Part shown: positions 15,985 to 26,171 of the stretch, in pieces
Position numbering within the stretch: position 1 is the stretch's first letter
Layout: every line of letters starts with the position of its first letter
NCBI RefSeq assembly: GCF_011009555.1
Contig: NZ_QXHD01000004.1
Coordinates: 6,904,585-6,968,584 of the forward strand
Direction of reading: 5' to 3'
DNA from: Adonisia turfae CCMR0081
GTDB taxonomy: Bacteria; Cyanobacteriota; Cyanobacteriia; Phormidesmidales; Phormidesmidaceae
DNA: 64,000 nucleotides
Notes under the pieces: generated by a model
Database searches by the model: none
What the model saw: the letters and a program-made list of their open reading frames with translations, nothing else
What the model was told of the DNA's origin: nothing
Made by a program: the position numbers and the translations under genes

Positions 15985-18876
15985 TTGGCGACAAGTGTTT
16001 TGAGTTCTGACAGACCCACCCTGCTAATCATCGACGGCCACTCCCTGGCGTTTCGGTCTTACTACGCCCACGCCAAAAGTCGCGATGGAGGATTACGCAC
16101 ATCCAAAGGCATTCCCACTAGCGTTTGCTTTGGCTTTCTCAAGTCCATGAGCGACATGATGGTGGTGGAAAAACCTGACTATGCAGCCGTCGCATTTGAC
16201 TTAGCTGAGCCCACCTTTCGCCACAAAGCTGCTGATAGCTACAAAGAAGGGCGGCCAGAAACACCAGAAGACTTTATCGAAGATGTAGAAAACCTCAAGC
16301 AGCTGTTGACAAGCTTTAAGCTGCCGATTCTCACAGCCCCAGGATTTGAGGCGGATGACGTCATTGGCACGTTAGCAACCAAAGCCGAGAAAGAAGGTTA
16401 TGCAGTCAGAATTTTGAGCGGCGACCAGGATCTATTTCAGCTGATCGACGATAACGAGCACATTAAGGTACTGCATCTGGGCAGTACCTTTGGCCGCACC
16501 AATGGTCTGGCCAAGGAATATGGCATTAAGGAAGTTGAGGAAAAACTTGGCATTAAGCCTAACCAGGTAATCGACTACAAAGCCCTCTGTGGCGATACCT
16601 CGGATAATATTCCTGGAGTGCGAGGCATTGGTAAAAAAACTGCCGTCAAGCTGCTGACAGAACACGAAAACTTGGAACGTGTCTATGACGCAGTGCCTGA
16701 CATGAAGGGTGCAGTCAAGAAAAAGCTGGAAACTGGCAAAGAGGACGCAGACAAGTCCAAATATCTCGCAACTATCGTCACTGATGTTGAACTAGATGTC
16801 GATCTAGCGGATTGCAAATTAGAAGGGTTTGACGAAGGCAAGGTCATCCCTCTACTGAAAAATCTGGAGTTTCAGTATTTCATTAATCGTCTGAACAAGT
16901 TACAGGAGGCATTTGGCGGCGAGGTTACAGCCACATCAACAAAGGTCTCTACACCGATTGATGATGAGGAAACATCTTTTTTCACCGCAGAAGAAACTGA
17001 TACCGCTACCGATGTGGAAGAGGTGGACATTAAGCCACAGATTGTTACTACAGCGGAACAGTTGCAGGCTCTGGTGGCTGAATTAGAAACTCAAACAGAT
17101 AAAGCTCGGCCCGTGGCTTGGGATACGGAAACGACGGCGATTGAGCCGCTGGATGCTGAGCTGGTAGGGATTGGCTGCTGCTGGGGAGATGGACCAGAGG
17201 ATTTGGCCTATGTGCCAGTCGGTCATGGTTCAGGAGAGCAGCTACAGTTAGCACATGTCTTAGCTGCACTCAAGCCAATTTTAGAAAGTGCCGACTATCC
17301 AAAATCTCTACAAAATGCCAAGTATGACCGAGCGGTGCTCAAAGGTCAGGGGATTGAGCTAACAGGTGTGGTGTTTGATACCATGCTTGCCAGCTATGTA
17401 CTGAATCCAGAAAGCAGTCACAATTTGACAGATATGTCGCTGCGCTATTTGAATGTGGCAGCACAAAGTTATAGCGACTTAGTACCAAAAGGTAAAACCA
17501 TTGCAGATATTGCGATTGATCAGGTAGCAACTTACTGCGGTGGGGATGTGCACACCACCTATCGGTTAGTGCCGATTTTGCAAGATGAATTAAAGCAGGT
17601 GGATGCGATCGCAACCCTATTTCGCGACATCGAAGTCCCCCTCGAAGCCGTCCTTGCCGACATGGAAGCCACCGGTATCCGCATTGACGAACCTTACCTG
17701 AAACACTTCTCAGAGCAGCTCGAAGCCGACCTTTACGAGTTGCAAATCAAAGCCTACGACTACGCGGGCGAAGAGTTTAACCTTAGCTCTCCCAAGCAGC
17801 TCAGCGTCTTGCTATTTGAAACCCTAGGGTTGAACAAAAAGAAAACCCGTAAAACCAAAACTGGCTACTCCACAGACGCATCTACTCTTGAGAAACTTCA
17901 GGGCGATCATCCAGTGGTGGACTGTATCGTCAGCCATCGCACATTATCCAAACTGAAATCCACCTACGTGGACGCCTTACCCAAGCTAGTGCGAGCTGAT
18001 ACAGGCCGTGTCCACACTGACTTTAACCAGGCCGTCACTGCCACCGGTCGCCTGTCCTCATCGAATCCGAACCTGCAAAATATCCCCGTTCGCACCGCCT
18101 TTAGTCGCCAAATTCGTCAGGCATTCTTGCCTCAAGAAGGGTGGCTACTAGCCGCTGCCGACTACTCCCAAATCGAACTAAGAATTCTCACCCACCTCAG
18201 CGGAGAGTCAGTCTTGGTCGATGCCTATCGCACCGGACAAGATGTCCATAGCCTCACCGCGCAACTACTCTTGGATAAAGAAGAAATCACTTCAGACGAA
18301 CGCCGCATGGGTAAAATCATCAACTTCGGCGTTATTTACGGCATGGGTGCTGTGCGTTTTGCTCGCGAAATGGGTGTGAGCCGTACGGAGGCCAAGGCCT
18401 TTATCGATAAATTTAACGAGCGCTACTCGCGGGTCTTTGAGTACTTGCAACAAATGCAGCGTGAGGCCATTGCCCATGGTTATGTGGAAACCATCTTAGG
18501 TCGCCGCAGATATTTCAACTTTTCGAGCAATAGCTTGCGGCCACTGAAGGGCAGATCTCCAGATGAAATTGAACTCAATAAGCTCAAACCGGGTGGCTAT
18601 GATGCAGGCCTATTACGGGCAGCTGCCAATGCCCCAATTCAGGGTTCTAGTGCTGACATTATCAAAATCGCGATGATTCAGCTGCATGAAGTCCTCAAGG
18701 AATATCAGGCCAGACTTTTACTACAGGTCCATGACGAATTGATTTTTGAAATTCCCCCCGATGAATGGCCGGAACTAGAGGAAAAAATCACCCGAACAAT
18801 GGAATCCGTTGTGAAATTATCGGTGCCCTTAAAGGTGGAAATCAACGCTGGCAAAAATTGGATGGACGCGAAATAA
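15985..18876 (+). CDS. polA: DNA polymerase I
   Basis: 963 residues. Order: 5'-3' exonuclease/flap domain (about 8-290; IIDGHSLAFRSYY, GFEADDVIGTLA, GDTSDNIPG), 3'-5' exonuclease (about 350-540) and polymerase domain (about 570-963). The proofreading residues look intact: WDTETTAIEP (Exo I), NAKYDRAVL (Exo II) and YCGGDVHTTYR (Exo III). Polymerase motifs are DYSQIELRILTHLSG (A), RRMGKIINFGVIYGM (B) and LLQVHDELIFE (C). It fills Okazaki gaps and repairs DNA. The start is uncertain: I used TTG at 15985, but another TTG at 16000 is possible; neither has a strong ribosome-binding site. An acidic linker (about 315-345) joins the two exonuclease domains. Confidence 0.95.
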   Translation: MATSVLSSDRPTLLIIDGHSLAFRSYYAHAKSRDGGLRTSKGIPTSVCFGFLKSMSDMMVVEKPDYAAVAFDLAEPTFRHKAADSYKEGRPETPEDFIEDVENLKQLLTSFKLPILTAPGFEADDVIGTLATKAEKEGYAVRILSGDQDLFQLIDDNEHIKVLHLGSTFGRTNGLAKEYGIKEVEEKLGIKPNQVIDYKALCGDTSDNIPGVRGIGKKTAVKLLTEHENLERVYDAVPDMKGAVKKKLETGKEDADKSKYLATIVTDVELDVDLADCKLEGFDEGKVIPLLKNLEFQYFINRLNKLQEAFGGEVTATSTKVSTPIDDEETSFFTAEETDTATDVEEVDIKPQIVTTAEQLQALVAELETQTDKARPVAWDTETTAIEPLDAELVGIGCCWGDGPEDLAYVPVGHGSGEQLQLAHVLAALKPILESADYPKSLQNAKYDRAVLKGQGIELTGVVFDTMLASYVLNPESSHNLTDMSLRYLNVAAQSYSDLVPKGKTIADIAIDQVATYCGGDVHTTYRLVPILQDELKQVDAIATLFRDIEVPLEAVLADMEATGIRIDEPYLKHFSEQLEADLYELQIKAYDYAGEEFNLSSPKQLSVLLFETLGLNKKKTRKTKTGYSTDASTLEKLQGDHPVVDCIVSHRTLSKLKSTYVDALPKLVRADTGRVHTDFNQAVTATGRLSSSNPNLQNIPVRTAFSRQIRQAFLPQEGWLLAAADYSQIELRILTHLSGESVLVDAYRTGQDVHSLTAQLLLDKEEITSDERRMGKIINFGVIYGMGAVRFAREMGVSRTEAKAFIDKFNERYSRVFEYLQQMQREAIAHGYVETILGRRRYFNFSSNSLRPLKGRSPDEIELNKLKPGGYDAGLLRAAANAPIQGSSADIIKIAMIQLHEVLKEYQARLLLQVHDELIFEIPPDEWPELEEKITRTMESVVKLSVPLKVEINAGKNWMDAK

Positions 18877-18896
18877 TCCACACATCCATTACGTCA

Positions 18897-19152
18897 CGTA
18901 GGGGCCATCCCTTTTGGCTGTCCTCACTCGCTAACGCCATTAACCAATATCCAAAATCCATAGGCCATCATAAATCCCACAGGCATGTTGATTAATCACC
19001 ATCGTAGGGGCCATCCTTTGTGGTTGCCCTCGATCGCTAACGCTATTGACCAACATGCAAAACCAATAGCGCCATTATTTTCATGGGAATTTTGGGTTTT
19101 CGGTTGATAGCGAAACGTAACCCAGGGCAGCCACAAGGGCGTGCCCCTACGG
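18897..19152. repeat. Three-copy MITE-like repeat between polA and lepA
   Basis: Two direct copies start with CGTAGGGGCCATCC at 18897 and 19003 (106 bp apart) and share CGCTAACGC, ATT-ACCAA and a CCATCATAA/CCATTATTT end. A third, inverted copy ends at 19152 and reads, on the minus strand, CGTAGGGGCACGCCCTTGTG, then GCTGCCCT and TTTCGCTATCAACC. Copies two and three can pair into one long hairpin. It fills the convergent 318-bp gap between polA and lepA. There is no coding capacity; it looks like a small non-autonomous repeat. Confidence 0.75.
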
Positions 19153-19194
19153 AATATCTAATTCAATGGGGGGATTCAGCGTACCCAAACCCAT

Positions 19195-21000
19195 TTAATT
19201 CAATTTCAATACCGCCATAAATGCTTCCTGTGGCACATCCACCGTACCGATGGCCTTTAGGCGCTTCTTACCTTTGGCCTGTTTCTTCAACAGTTTCTTC
19301 TTACGGGAGATGTCACCGCCGTAACACTTAGACAATACATCCTTGCGCAGGGCTGGAATACTGGCACTGGCAATGATGCGACTACCAATGGCTGCCTGAA
19401 TTGGGATCTTAAACTGGTGTCTGGGAATTAGCTCTTTGAGCTTTTCTGCCAGCGCCTTACCCACATAGTACGCTTGGTCACGGTGCACAATGGCCGCCAG
19501 CGGATCAACCTTATCGCCATTGATCATCACATCCAGCTTCACCAGATAATTCACACGATAATCAATCAGTTGGTACTCCATGCTGGCGTAACCGCGAGAC
19601 CGAGATTTCATCTGGTCGAAGAAGTCAGTCACCACTTCAGCTAAGGGGATTTCATACACCAGCGTAGTACGCCCTTCTGTTAGATACTTCATATCCTTAA
19701 AGTCGCCCCGTCGGGTCTGGCACAGGTCCATCAGTGTTCCGACAAACTCTTCAGGAGTAAAAATTTCTACTTTGACATAGGGCTCTTCAATTTTTTCCCG
19801 CTCTTGGGGCTCCGGCAGTTCGCAAGGGTTGTCAATATTTAGCACCGCGCCATCGATCGTCGTGACTCGATAAACCACCGATGGCGCTGTGGTAATCAAA
19901 TCCAGGTTATATTCCCGCTCCAGCCGCTCCTGCACAATTTCCATGTGCAAGAGTCCTAAGAAACCACAGCGGAAACCAAAGCCCATGGCACTGGAGGTTT
20001 CGGGCTCGTACTGTAGGGCAGCATCGCTGAGAGTTAACTTTTCTAAGGCATCGCGCAGATCTTCGTAGCGATCAGAGTCAGTGGGAAAAAGTCCACAGAA
20101 TACCATGGGGTTAGCTTCTACGTAACCCGGTAAAGGTTCTTCGGCTTTCTTTTTAACTAGGGTAATGGTGTCGCCAACTCGGGCATCAGCCACGGCTTTA
20201 ATAGAAGCAGATATATACCCCACTTCACCAGCATGGAGTTCATCAACTTCGATTTGATGGGGAGCGAGTACGCCCAGCTCATCGATTTCGTATTCCTTAC
20301 CGGAGGCCATCAGACGGATGCGATCGCGACGACTTAACGTTCCATCCACCACTCGGAAATACACAATCACCCCGCGATAGCTGTCGTAATAGCTATCAAA
20401 AATCAGCGCCCGCAGCGGCTTCTCCGTATTATCTTCAGGCTCGGGGACGGTCTCTACAATAGATTCCAAAATCTCAGTGATGCCTAGCCCCTCTTTAGCC
20501 GACGCCAGAATAGCATTGCTACAGTCCAGACCAATGATATCTTCAATTTCTTTCTTGACCCGATCCGGTTCTGCACCGGGCAGATCTACTTTATTCAGAA
20601 CGGGAATAATTTCTAGATCGTTTTCCAGGGCCAGATAGACATTGGCCAACGTCTGTGCCTCCACACCCTGGGAGGCATCCACCACCAGTAGCGCCCCTTC
20701 ACATGCAGCTAAAGCGCGGGAGACCTCGTAGGAAAAATCAACGTGCCCTGGCGTATCAATCAGGTTAAGCACATATTCGTCGCCACCCTCAGCCTGATAG
20801 TTCATACGAGCCGCCTGGAGCTTGATGGTAATGCCCCGCTCCCGTTCTAGGTCCATGGTGTCGAGGACCTGAGCCTTCATATCCCGCTCGCTAATGGTTT
20901 TGGTTTCCTGTAGCAACCGATCAGCCAGGGTAGATTTTCCATGATCGATGTGAGCAATAATCGAAAAATTTCGGATGCGAGAGACGGGCGCGTCGGTCAT
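19195..21000 (-). CDS. lepA: Elongation factor 4 (LepA)
   Basis: 601 residues, full length. GTPase motifs: [16 protein letters not shown] (G1), RGITIKLQ (G2), DTPGHVDF (G3), NKVDLP (G4) and SAKEG (G5). The EF-G-like domains II, III and V follow, and the LepA-specific C-terminal domain ends with [20 protein letters not shown] (about 566-585). It is a ribosomal GTPase that helps with stalled or mis-positioned ribosomes. It is transcribed toward polA, with the repeat cluster in between. The ATG at 21000 matches the family start. Confidence 0.97.
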   Translation of the reverse strand: MTDAPVSRIRNFSIIAHIDHGKSTLADRLLQETKTISERDMKAQVLDTMDLERERGITIKLQAARMNYQAEGGDEYVLNLIDTPGHVDFSYEVSRALAACEGALLVVDASQGVEAQTLANVYLALENDLEIIPVLNKVDLPGAEPDRVKKEIEDIIGLDCSNAILASAKEGLGITEILESIVETVPEPEDNTEKPLRALIFDSYYDSYRGVIVYFRVVDGTLSRRDRIRLMASGKEYEIDELGVLAPHQIEVDELHAGEVGYISASIKAVADARVGDTITLVKKKAEEPLPGYVEANPMVFCGLFPTDSDRYEDLRDALEKLTLSDAALQYEPETSSAMGFGFRCGFLGLLHMEIVQERLEREYNLDLITTAPSVVYRVTTIDGAVLNIDNPCELPEPQEREKIEEPYVKVEIFTPEEFVGTLMDLCQTRRGDFKDMKYLTEGRTTLVYEIPLAEVVTDFFDQMKSRSRGYASMEYQLIDYRVNYLVKLDVMINGDKVDPLAAIVHRDQAYYVGKALAEKLKELIPRHQFKIPIQAAIGSRIIASASIPALRKDVLSKCYGGDISRKKKLLKKQAKGKKRLKAIGTVDVPQEAFMAVLKLN

Positions 21001-21462
21001 GGAAAGAAGAAACTCAAACTAGAGAGCAAGAAGCACTTAGCTTATCTTAATGCTTTGTTCCAATACTTTGTTCATCCATAAACCTACCCACCAATATCCA
21101 TAAGCTTATCCATAAGCTTTTTCAGGGTGAGCGTTTGCTTGGATGATTCAGGCAGTACCTTATTCAAGCAATCAAGTAATAAAGCTTTATTGCTTTTGCA
21201 TGGGATCCTTGCAGGGAAAACATTAAGGGATGACCATTTGATGAATCCCATGACAAGATAAAGATTAATCGGGGCGTCTTACCAACGAACAGTGCTGAAT
21301 CAGTCGAAGCGTTTTTTTGACTTGCGGCACCCATTACCCTGTGATCAGAGAATTTTGAGGTCTGTCATACTGCTGACGAGCGATCTCAGCTTAGATGTTT
21401 CTGATCCAGACAGGGAAAACTCGTAAGCAGTTAAGTATAGGGCTAGAGATTTCTGACGGACT
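21001..21462. other. Divergent intergenic region, lepA and histidine kinase
   Basis: 462 bp. It contains a perfect 12-bp tandem repeat, ATCCATAAGCTT at 21096-21107 and again at 21108-21119, on the lepA side, and a TTGACT at 21317-21322 with only a weak partner box. I see no small gene or known RNA. Confidence 0.4.
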
Positions 21463-23259
21463 ATGAGATCGCAATTGATAGTTGACCCTGAACCTATGGC
21501 AGTTCCCGCCACAGTTGATAATTCTTCCCTCCAAGTTATTCACGATCCCGACGGGCGGATTGTTGCTATCAATTGGCCTCAAGCCCTTCACGCTGCACCT
21601 GATCGCTATCTACACGAATCCATTGATCAGCTTTTTGGCCCTGTCGCCATAGCCCCTTACCTACAACGCGTTAAACAGGTGTTGGACGATGGGCAAAACC
21701 AGACATTTCAATGCATTGTCCGCTGTGGCCCTCACCCAGTAGGCCTAGATTTTAAGCTAAGCCTAGTCGATTGGCACGATGCCCCCGGTCAACGATATAT
21801 CAAAGGGGAAGGTTCTATCCTCACTGTCGCGGATACGGCTCAGATGCCTCAGCATGTAAGCACCATGGGTATTGCGGTAGATCCCTGTTCCAATAATGCC
21901 CAAGCAGGTCTATTAGCTAATATTTCTAACTACCACGGTGTTCTGACCAATATCGCGTCTAATATCCGCAAAACTCTAGAACTCGAAACTATTTGGCAGC
22001 AAACCGTAGATGGTCTAGGTACCCTTTTAGACCTGCATCGCTGTCTCGTCTGCGACTACTCAGTGGCAATGCAGACCTTAAATGTAGTTGCTGAGTTTCA
22101 TCAACCCGAATTAGATCCTTGTTTGGGGCAAACTTTTGAACTCGCTAACAAGGCAGATTTTCGCTGCACCATTAACACTCTCAAACCCGTACTGTCAGAT
22201 TTTGATCGGAAAGATAACGACGCTGGTCCATATACCGTTTTAACTGTAGCCACCTGCTATCGAGACGAACCCAACAGCGTTTTACTGTTGCAAATGCCAC
22301 CAGAGCGCCCCTGGCACCCACTAGAAATCGAACTGGTTAATGAGCTCACAGACCAAGTAGGAACAGCCATTGCTCACGCAAAACTCTTTGAGGCAAGTCG
22401 TACGCTCGCAGACGATCTTCAAAGGGCTAACGAAAAACTAATCGATAAAAATGATGAGCTTGAAGAAGCAAGACGCTATGCCGAGGAAGCCTCGCGACTT
22501 AAAAGTGAGTTCCTGGCCAATACATCCCACGAATTGCGCACCCCGCTGAATGGCATGATTGGCTTTCTGCGATTGGTGCTGGATGGCATGGCCGACGATC
22601 CAGAAGAGCAAGAAGAGTTTATCGAAGAAGCCCATAAATCAGCCCTCCATCTCCTCAACTTAATTAACGATGTCCTCGACATCGCTAAAATTGAGGCAGG
22701 CAAAATGGAAATTGATTTGACCGCCATTAGCCTGCAAGAGCTCTTCTCCGATGTGGAGAATTTCACCCGCCCTCAGGCGGAACAGCGAGGCCTCTATTTC
22801 GATATGAAGCTGCCTGCCACGCTAGATGAAATCAAGCTATACGGAAACTACCAGCGGATCTTGCAAGTCCTCCTCAATCTGATTGGCAATGCCATCAAAT
22901 TTACACCTGAGGGAGGGGTAACCATCAGCGCTGAAGTCAAACCCCAGAGCATACGCTTCCAAGGTCGGGTCTGGCCTGGACATATCAAAATTAGTGTTGA
23001 GGATACCGGGATCGGTGTTTCCTTAGAAAAACAAAATCGTCTGTTCCAAACCTTTAGTCAGGTAGATGGAGAGCGCACCCGTCAGTATGGTGGCACTGGT
23101 CTTGGGCTGGCAATTTCCCAACGGCTGATCGAAGCAATGGGGGGCAAGGTGCAATTTATTAGCATGGGCGAAGGTCTCGGTTCCACTGTTACTTTCACGG
23201 CAATTTTGTATCAGGAACCTGTGATTATGGCCGAGCTAGAAGGAAAGCACATGGCTTAG
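21463..23259 (+). CDS. GAF-domain sensor histidine kinase
   Basis: 598 residues, soluble with no membrane helices. An N-terminal PAS-like region (about 20-130) is followed by a GAF domain (about 165-315), a coiled coil (about 315-350), HisKA with FLANTSHELRTPLNGMIGF (about 357-375) and a HATPase with NLIGNAIKFTPEG (N box), EDTGIGVS (G1) and GGTGLGLAIS (G2). There is no receiver domain. The GAF domain has RCLVCDY with a Cys, but no full bilin-binding motif is evident, so pigment binding is not claimed. The start ATG at 21463 follows GACGGA. No partner response regulator is nearby. Confidence 0.87.
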   Translation: MRSQLIVDPEPMAVPATVDNSSLQVIHDPDGRIVAINWPQALHAAPDRYLHESIDQLFGPVAIAPYLQRVKQVLDDGQNQTFQCIVRCGPHPVGLDFKLSLVDWHDAPGQRYIKGEGSILTVADTAQMPQHVSTMGIAVDPCSNNAQAGLLANISNYHGVLTNIASNIRKTLELETIWQQTVDGLGTLLDLHRCLVCDYSVAMQTLNVVAEFHQPELDPCLGQTFELANKADFRCTINTLKPVLSDFDRKDNDAGPYTVLTVATCYRDEPNSVLLLQMPPERPWHPLEIELVNELTDQVGTAIAHAKLFEASRTLADDLQRANEKLIDKNDELEEARRYAEEASRLKSEFLANTSHELRTPLNGMIGFLRLVLDGMADDPEEQEEFIEEAHKSALHLLNLINDVLDIAKIEAGKMEIDLTAISLQELFSDVENFTRPQAEQRGLYFDMKLPATLDEIKLYGNYQRILQVLLNLIGNAIKFTPEGGVTISAEVKPQSIRFQGRVWPGHIKISVEDTGIGVSLEKQNRLFQTFSQVDGERTRQYGGTGLGLAISQRLIEAMGGKVQFISMGEGLGSTVTFTAILYQEPVIMAELEGKHMA

Positions 23260-23301
23260 GTGCAAATCTTGGATAGTGGTTTATACGGCAAAATAATAAC
23301 T

Positions 23302-24180
23302 TCAGAGGTACTTCGGCCGTTCTTGCTGGGCGACAGTGAGCCTTTGTTTGAGCACATCCCATTCCTCGGCGTCGATGAGATTGATCACGGTATCTAACTG
23401 ATGCCGGTATTGCTGTAAGGATTGGAGTAAAGCTGCCCGGTTGAATTGGGCCATCATAGCGCCCAATTCAGGATTACCGCCGCCGACGCGACTGGTATCG
23501 CAAAAACCACTACTGGCTAATTGCTGGGCCAGAACTTTGACCTGGAAATCCGACTCACTGAGACAGGTGTGGAGCAGACTAGAACTGACCATTACGGGTA
23601 AATGGGAGATGGCCGCCACAGCACGATCATGAGCTGCTGGTGTGGATGTATAGATTTTGGAACCAAGCTGGGTAGCGATCGCAACCACCTGATCCAGTGC
23701 GACTTGTTTTGTGGTTTCAATTGGCGTCACCACATAGGGGCGATCGCGAAATAATCCCGCTTCAGCTGCAGCTAATCCTGACTCCGCCTTACCTGCCATG
23801 GGATGCCCCCCAACAAAATTAGGCCATGCTGTAGTCGCTGCAGCTACAACCTCCCCCTTCACAGACCCAACATCAGTCACAATTGTTGATTCTGGCAAAT
23901 GCTCCACCAGTTGATGCACGGTTGGCACGATTAGGGCCATAGGCGTACAAACAAAAACAAGGTCAGCCTTAGCCATCAGGGCCAGGTCGCATCCTGCTTG
24001 ATCCACCATGCCTTGCTCAACCGCTGCCGCTGTAGTTGCTGGTCGCCGAGCCACTCCATAAACGGTATAGCCCAGACGTTTACAATCAATGGCTAAACAA
24101 CCACCAATCAGCCCTAAGCCAACAATCCCAATGATTAAATCTGGCTGTGAAGTTTGCGCTGAGATAGAGGTCAGTGACAT
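23302..24180 (-). CDS. tyrA: Arogenate/prephenate dehydrogenase
   Basis: 292 residues. The Rossmann fold starts with IGIVGLGLIGGCLA (about 17-30), and the dehydrogenase motifs VGGHPMAGK (His about 124) and ISHLPVMVSS are present, with RVGGGNPELGAMM near the C-terminus. It makes the tyrosine precursor by oxidative decarboxylation. Cyanobacterial TyrA enzymes usually prefer arogenate and NADP; the residue after the glycine motif is not an acidic one, consistent with NADP, but this is inference. It is convergent with the preceding histidine kinase and divergent from the DinG-like gene. The ATG start at 24180 is unambiguous. Confidence 0.92.
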   Translation of the reverse strand: MSLTSISAQTSQPDLIIGIVGLGLIGGCLAIDCKRLGYTVYGVARRPATTAAAVEQGMVDQAGCDLALMAKADLVFVCTPMALIVPTVHQLVEHLPESTIVTDVGSVKGEVVAAATTAWPNFVGGHPMAGKAESGLAAAEAGLFRDRPYVVTPIETTKQVALDQVVAIATQLGSKIYTSTPAAHDRAVAAISHLPVMVSSSLLHTCLSESDFQVKVLAQQLASSGFCDTSRVGGGNPELGAMMAQFNRAALLQSLQQYRHQLDTVINLIDAEEWDVLKQRLTVAQQERPKYL

Positions 24181-24354
24181 GGTGGAAGATCAAAAATTAT
24201 GTCAATAATTCAAAGGGACATCTGTCCAGAGGCTATGAGCTGGTCGGCGATAAACCAAACGCCCCAAGGGAGTATGTCACAATGAGACACACAACTGAGT
24301 CATTTTTTAAGGATTTAGCTGAATTATCGAGGCATAGCGAGAGTTGCAGCAAAG

Positions 24355-25920
24355 GTGATTGAGGCAGAAGTTCATCAGCTACTCCGAGAGTTTTTACGCC
24401 AGCAGGGGCACATTCAATGGCCCCACCATTTAACGATGGCACGGTTAGTAGCTAGAGCCCTCAGATTAGGTCGCAGTGCTCTTCTGCAAATCGGTAGCAC
24501 TGCGGCGTATCGAGGCCGTTATCGCCTGAGTTATCTGATGCCAGCCTTAGTGTGGCCTGGACCAATTGTCTTGGTTGTCCCCCAAGCAATCCAGCAGCAA
24601 CTAGTCCAAGATGAGATTCCCACATTGCTGCAAACGCTCCCTACCGTTAAATCCATCCAGGTAGGTGAACGTTGGCCTGGTGAAACGTTTCAAGGCATTT
24701 TAATTACAACGCCGAGTGCCTGGCTGTCCGGCCAACTAAGTGCCTTAGAAAAATCCAATTCATCAACGACAGCAGCACCCGCTTTCCCAAAAAATATCCT
24801 CACCTTGATCGATGGGATTGATCCGCTAGTGAACTGGGTACGTCATGAGCTAACTTGCCGCCTCGACGATGGCGACTGGCATCAGCTAGGGCTGGCCTAC
24901 CCCTCTCAGCAAACACCTATTCGAGATCTGCGGGTCAAACTAACCCACCTCGCCTTTCAACATCCAGCGAACCCCTATAGCTGTTATCTCGCCGACGCGG
25001 AGGAACATGCGCTGCTTGAAGAGCTATACAATCAGCTGACCGAAACCCCTTTAGGTTTAGAGGCATTGCCACCTACATGGCAGAAATTTCGCCAGCAATT
25101 AACCCAAGAAGACAGCATGACATGGCTACAGCTGAATCGTGGTTCGGGCCAGTTAGCCTTGCATTGTGCGCCAGTGCACCTGGCAGATATCATGCAACCG
25201 CTTTGGGAACGACAGCCCGTCATTTTAATCGGTGCTGCTGTAGATGAAGAAAACCGTGCTGAAAATTATCGACAACGGCTGGGGTTAGAGGATCTCACTT
25301 GCCTAAAATTCACCCCAGATCGACAGCGGGATGGGATTCAGCTCTATGCTCCTGACCGCCTGCCCATGCCTAATAGCAATCAGTTCCCCAGTGCTATTTT
25401 GCAGGAGATTCGCAACCTGCTGCAGCTGCCAGAAACCCGCACTCAACCCACGGTTATTTTGGTAGGTGATAATCCCCTCAAAGCTCAAATTGGCTCAATT
25501 TTAGCAGCGGAATATGGCTCTCGCGTCCAGGTTGAAAAAACCGACGGGCCGTCTAACGGCATCCTGGTAACAGGTTGGGAATTTTGGCAGGACCATCGGC
25601 TACGGTGCTTGCCCCCTGGGTTACTGATTATCACCACACTACCCATCCCCTCCCTTGAAAATCCGTTAGTTGCGGGTCAAGTGGCCTACTACAAACGTCT
25701 GCGCCAGGATTGGTTCCGACTGTTTCTATTACCCTCAGCACTACAAACTCTGCAGCTTGCGATCGCACCCATCAGTGCACAACAGGGCAAAGTAGCCCTG
25801 CTAGACAATCGAGTCAATCATCGTAGTTATGGGCGCACCATTCTCAAAACCTTGAACCCAATTGCCCAAAGCACTTACCTAGACCCAAGCTGGTTAGCAC
25901 CGGTAAACCAAGCGCTATAA
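24355..25920 (+). CDS. DinG-like protein with degraded helicase motifs
   Basis: 521 residues from a GTG at 24355; the site has no clear ribosome-binding sequence. The C-terminal 120 residues follow the DinG family closely (GILVTGWEFWQD, TTLPIPSLENPLV, FLLPSALQTLQLA, VALLDNRVNHRSYGRTIL), but the motif VI position, normally GRLIR, reads IAPIS. Near the N-terminus IGSTAAYRGRYRLSYLMPAL stands where DinG has a Walker A ending in GKS/T followed by LAYLLPAL, so the ATP-binding Lys is gone. The DEAH box position reads LIDGIDPLVN. No Fe-S cysteine cluster is visible. It is probably a non-helicase member kept for DNA or protein binding. Confidence 0.7.
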   Translation: MIEAEVHQLLREFLRQQGHIQWPHHLTMARLVARALRLGRSALLQIGSTAAYRGRYRLSYLMPALVWPGPIVLVVPQAIQQQLVQDEIPTLLQTLPTVKSIQVGERWPGETFQGILITTPSAWLSGQLSALEKSNSSTTAAPAFPKNILTLIDGIDPLVNWVRHELTCRLDDGDWHQLGLAYPSQQTPIRDLRVKLTHLAFQHPANPYSCYLADAEEHALLEELYNQLTETPLGLEALPPTWQKFRQQLTQEDSMTWLQLNRGSGQLALHCAPVHLADIMQPLWERQPVILIGAAVDEENRAENYRQRLGLEDLTCLKFTPDRQRDGIQLYAPDRLPMPNSNQFPSAILQEIRNLLQLPETRTQPTVILVGDNPLKAQIGSILAAEYGSRVQVEKTDGPSNGILVTGWEFWQDHRLRCLPPGLLIITTLPIPSLENPLVAGQVAYYKRLRQDWFRLFLLPSALQTLQLAIAPISAQQGKVALLDNRVNHRSYGRTILKTLNPIAQSTYLDPSWLAPVNQAL

Positions 25921-25955
25921 TCGAATAATAAAATTTGCAGATTTAATAGGGCAAC

Positions 25956-26171
25956 ATGGGCGAAGCAAAGCGTCGGCAGTCAAAACTCGGTGAAGATTAC
26001 GGGAAAGCCGAACGCATTTTTCCATGGCTGCCCATTACAAAAAAGCAATCCCAAGCCTTCGTAACCTGGAGTACTCGTGGGGCATGGGCAGGAATTATTC
26101 TCATGATTCTTCTCTGGCTCACTGTTAGATTTATCGGCCCAGCTTTTGGCTGGTGGGCCTTAGCTGAATGA
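25956..26171 (+). CDS. DUF2839-type small membrane protein
   Basis: 71 residues. Basic N-terminus MGEAKRRQSKLGEDYGK, then IFPWLPITKKQ, then one hydrophobic helix (about 46-64) ending in FIGPAFGWWALAE. This layout matches the DUF2839 family as I remember it from cyanobacteria. Function unknown; it is probably a single-pass thylakoid or plasma membrane protein. It starts 35 bp after the DinG-like gene and may be co-transcribed with it. A hairpin with a T-run lies about 120 bp downstream. Confidence 0.75.
   Translation: MGEAKRRQSKLGEDYGKAERIFPWLPITKKQSQAFVTWSTRGAWAGIILMILLWLTVRFIGPAFGWWALAE

Noticed and set aside
24174-24362. 62-codon frame between tyrA and the DinG-like gene
   Set aside because: It overlaps the tyrA start and the next gene by a few bases, has no known motif, and the space is more simply a divergent promoter region.
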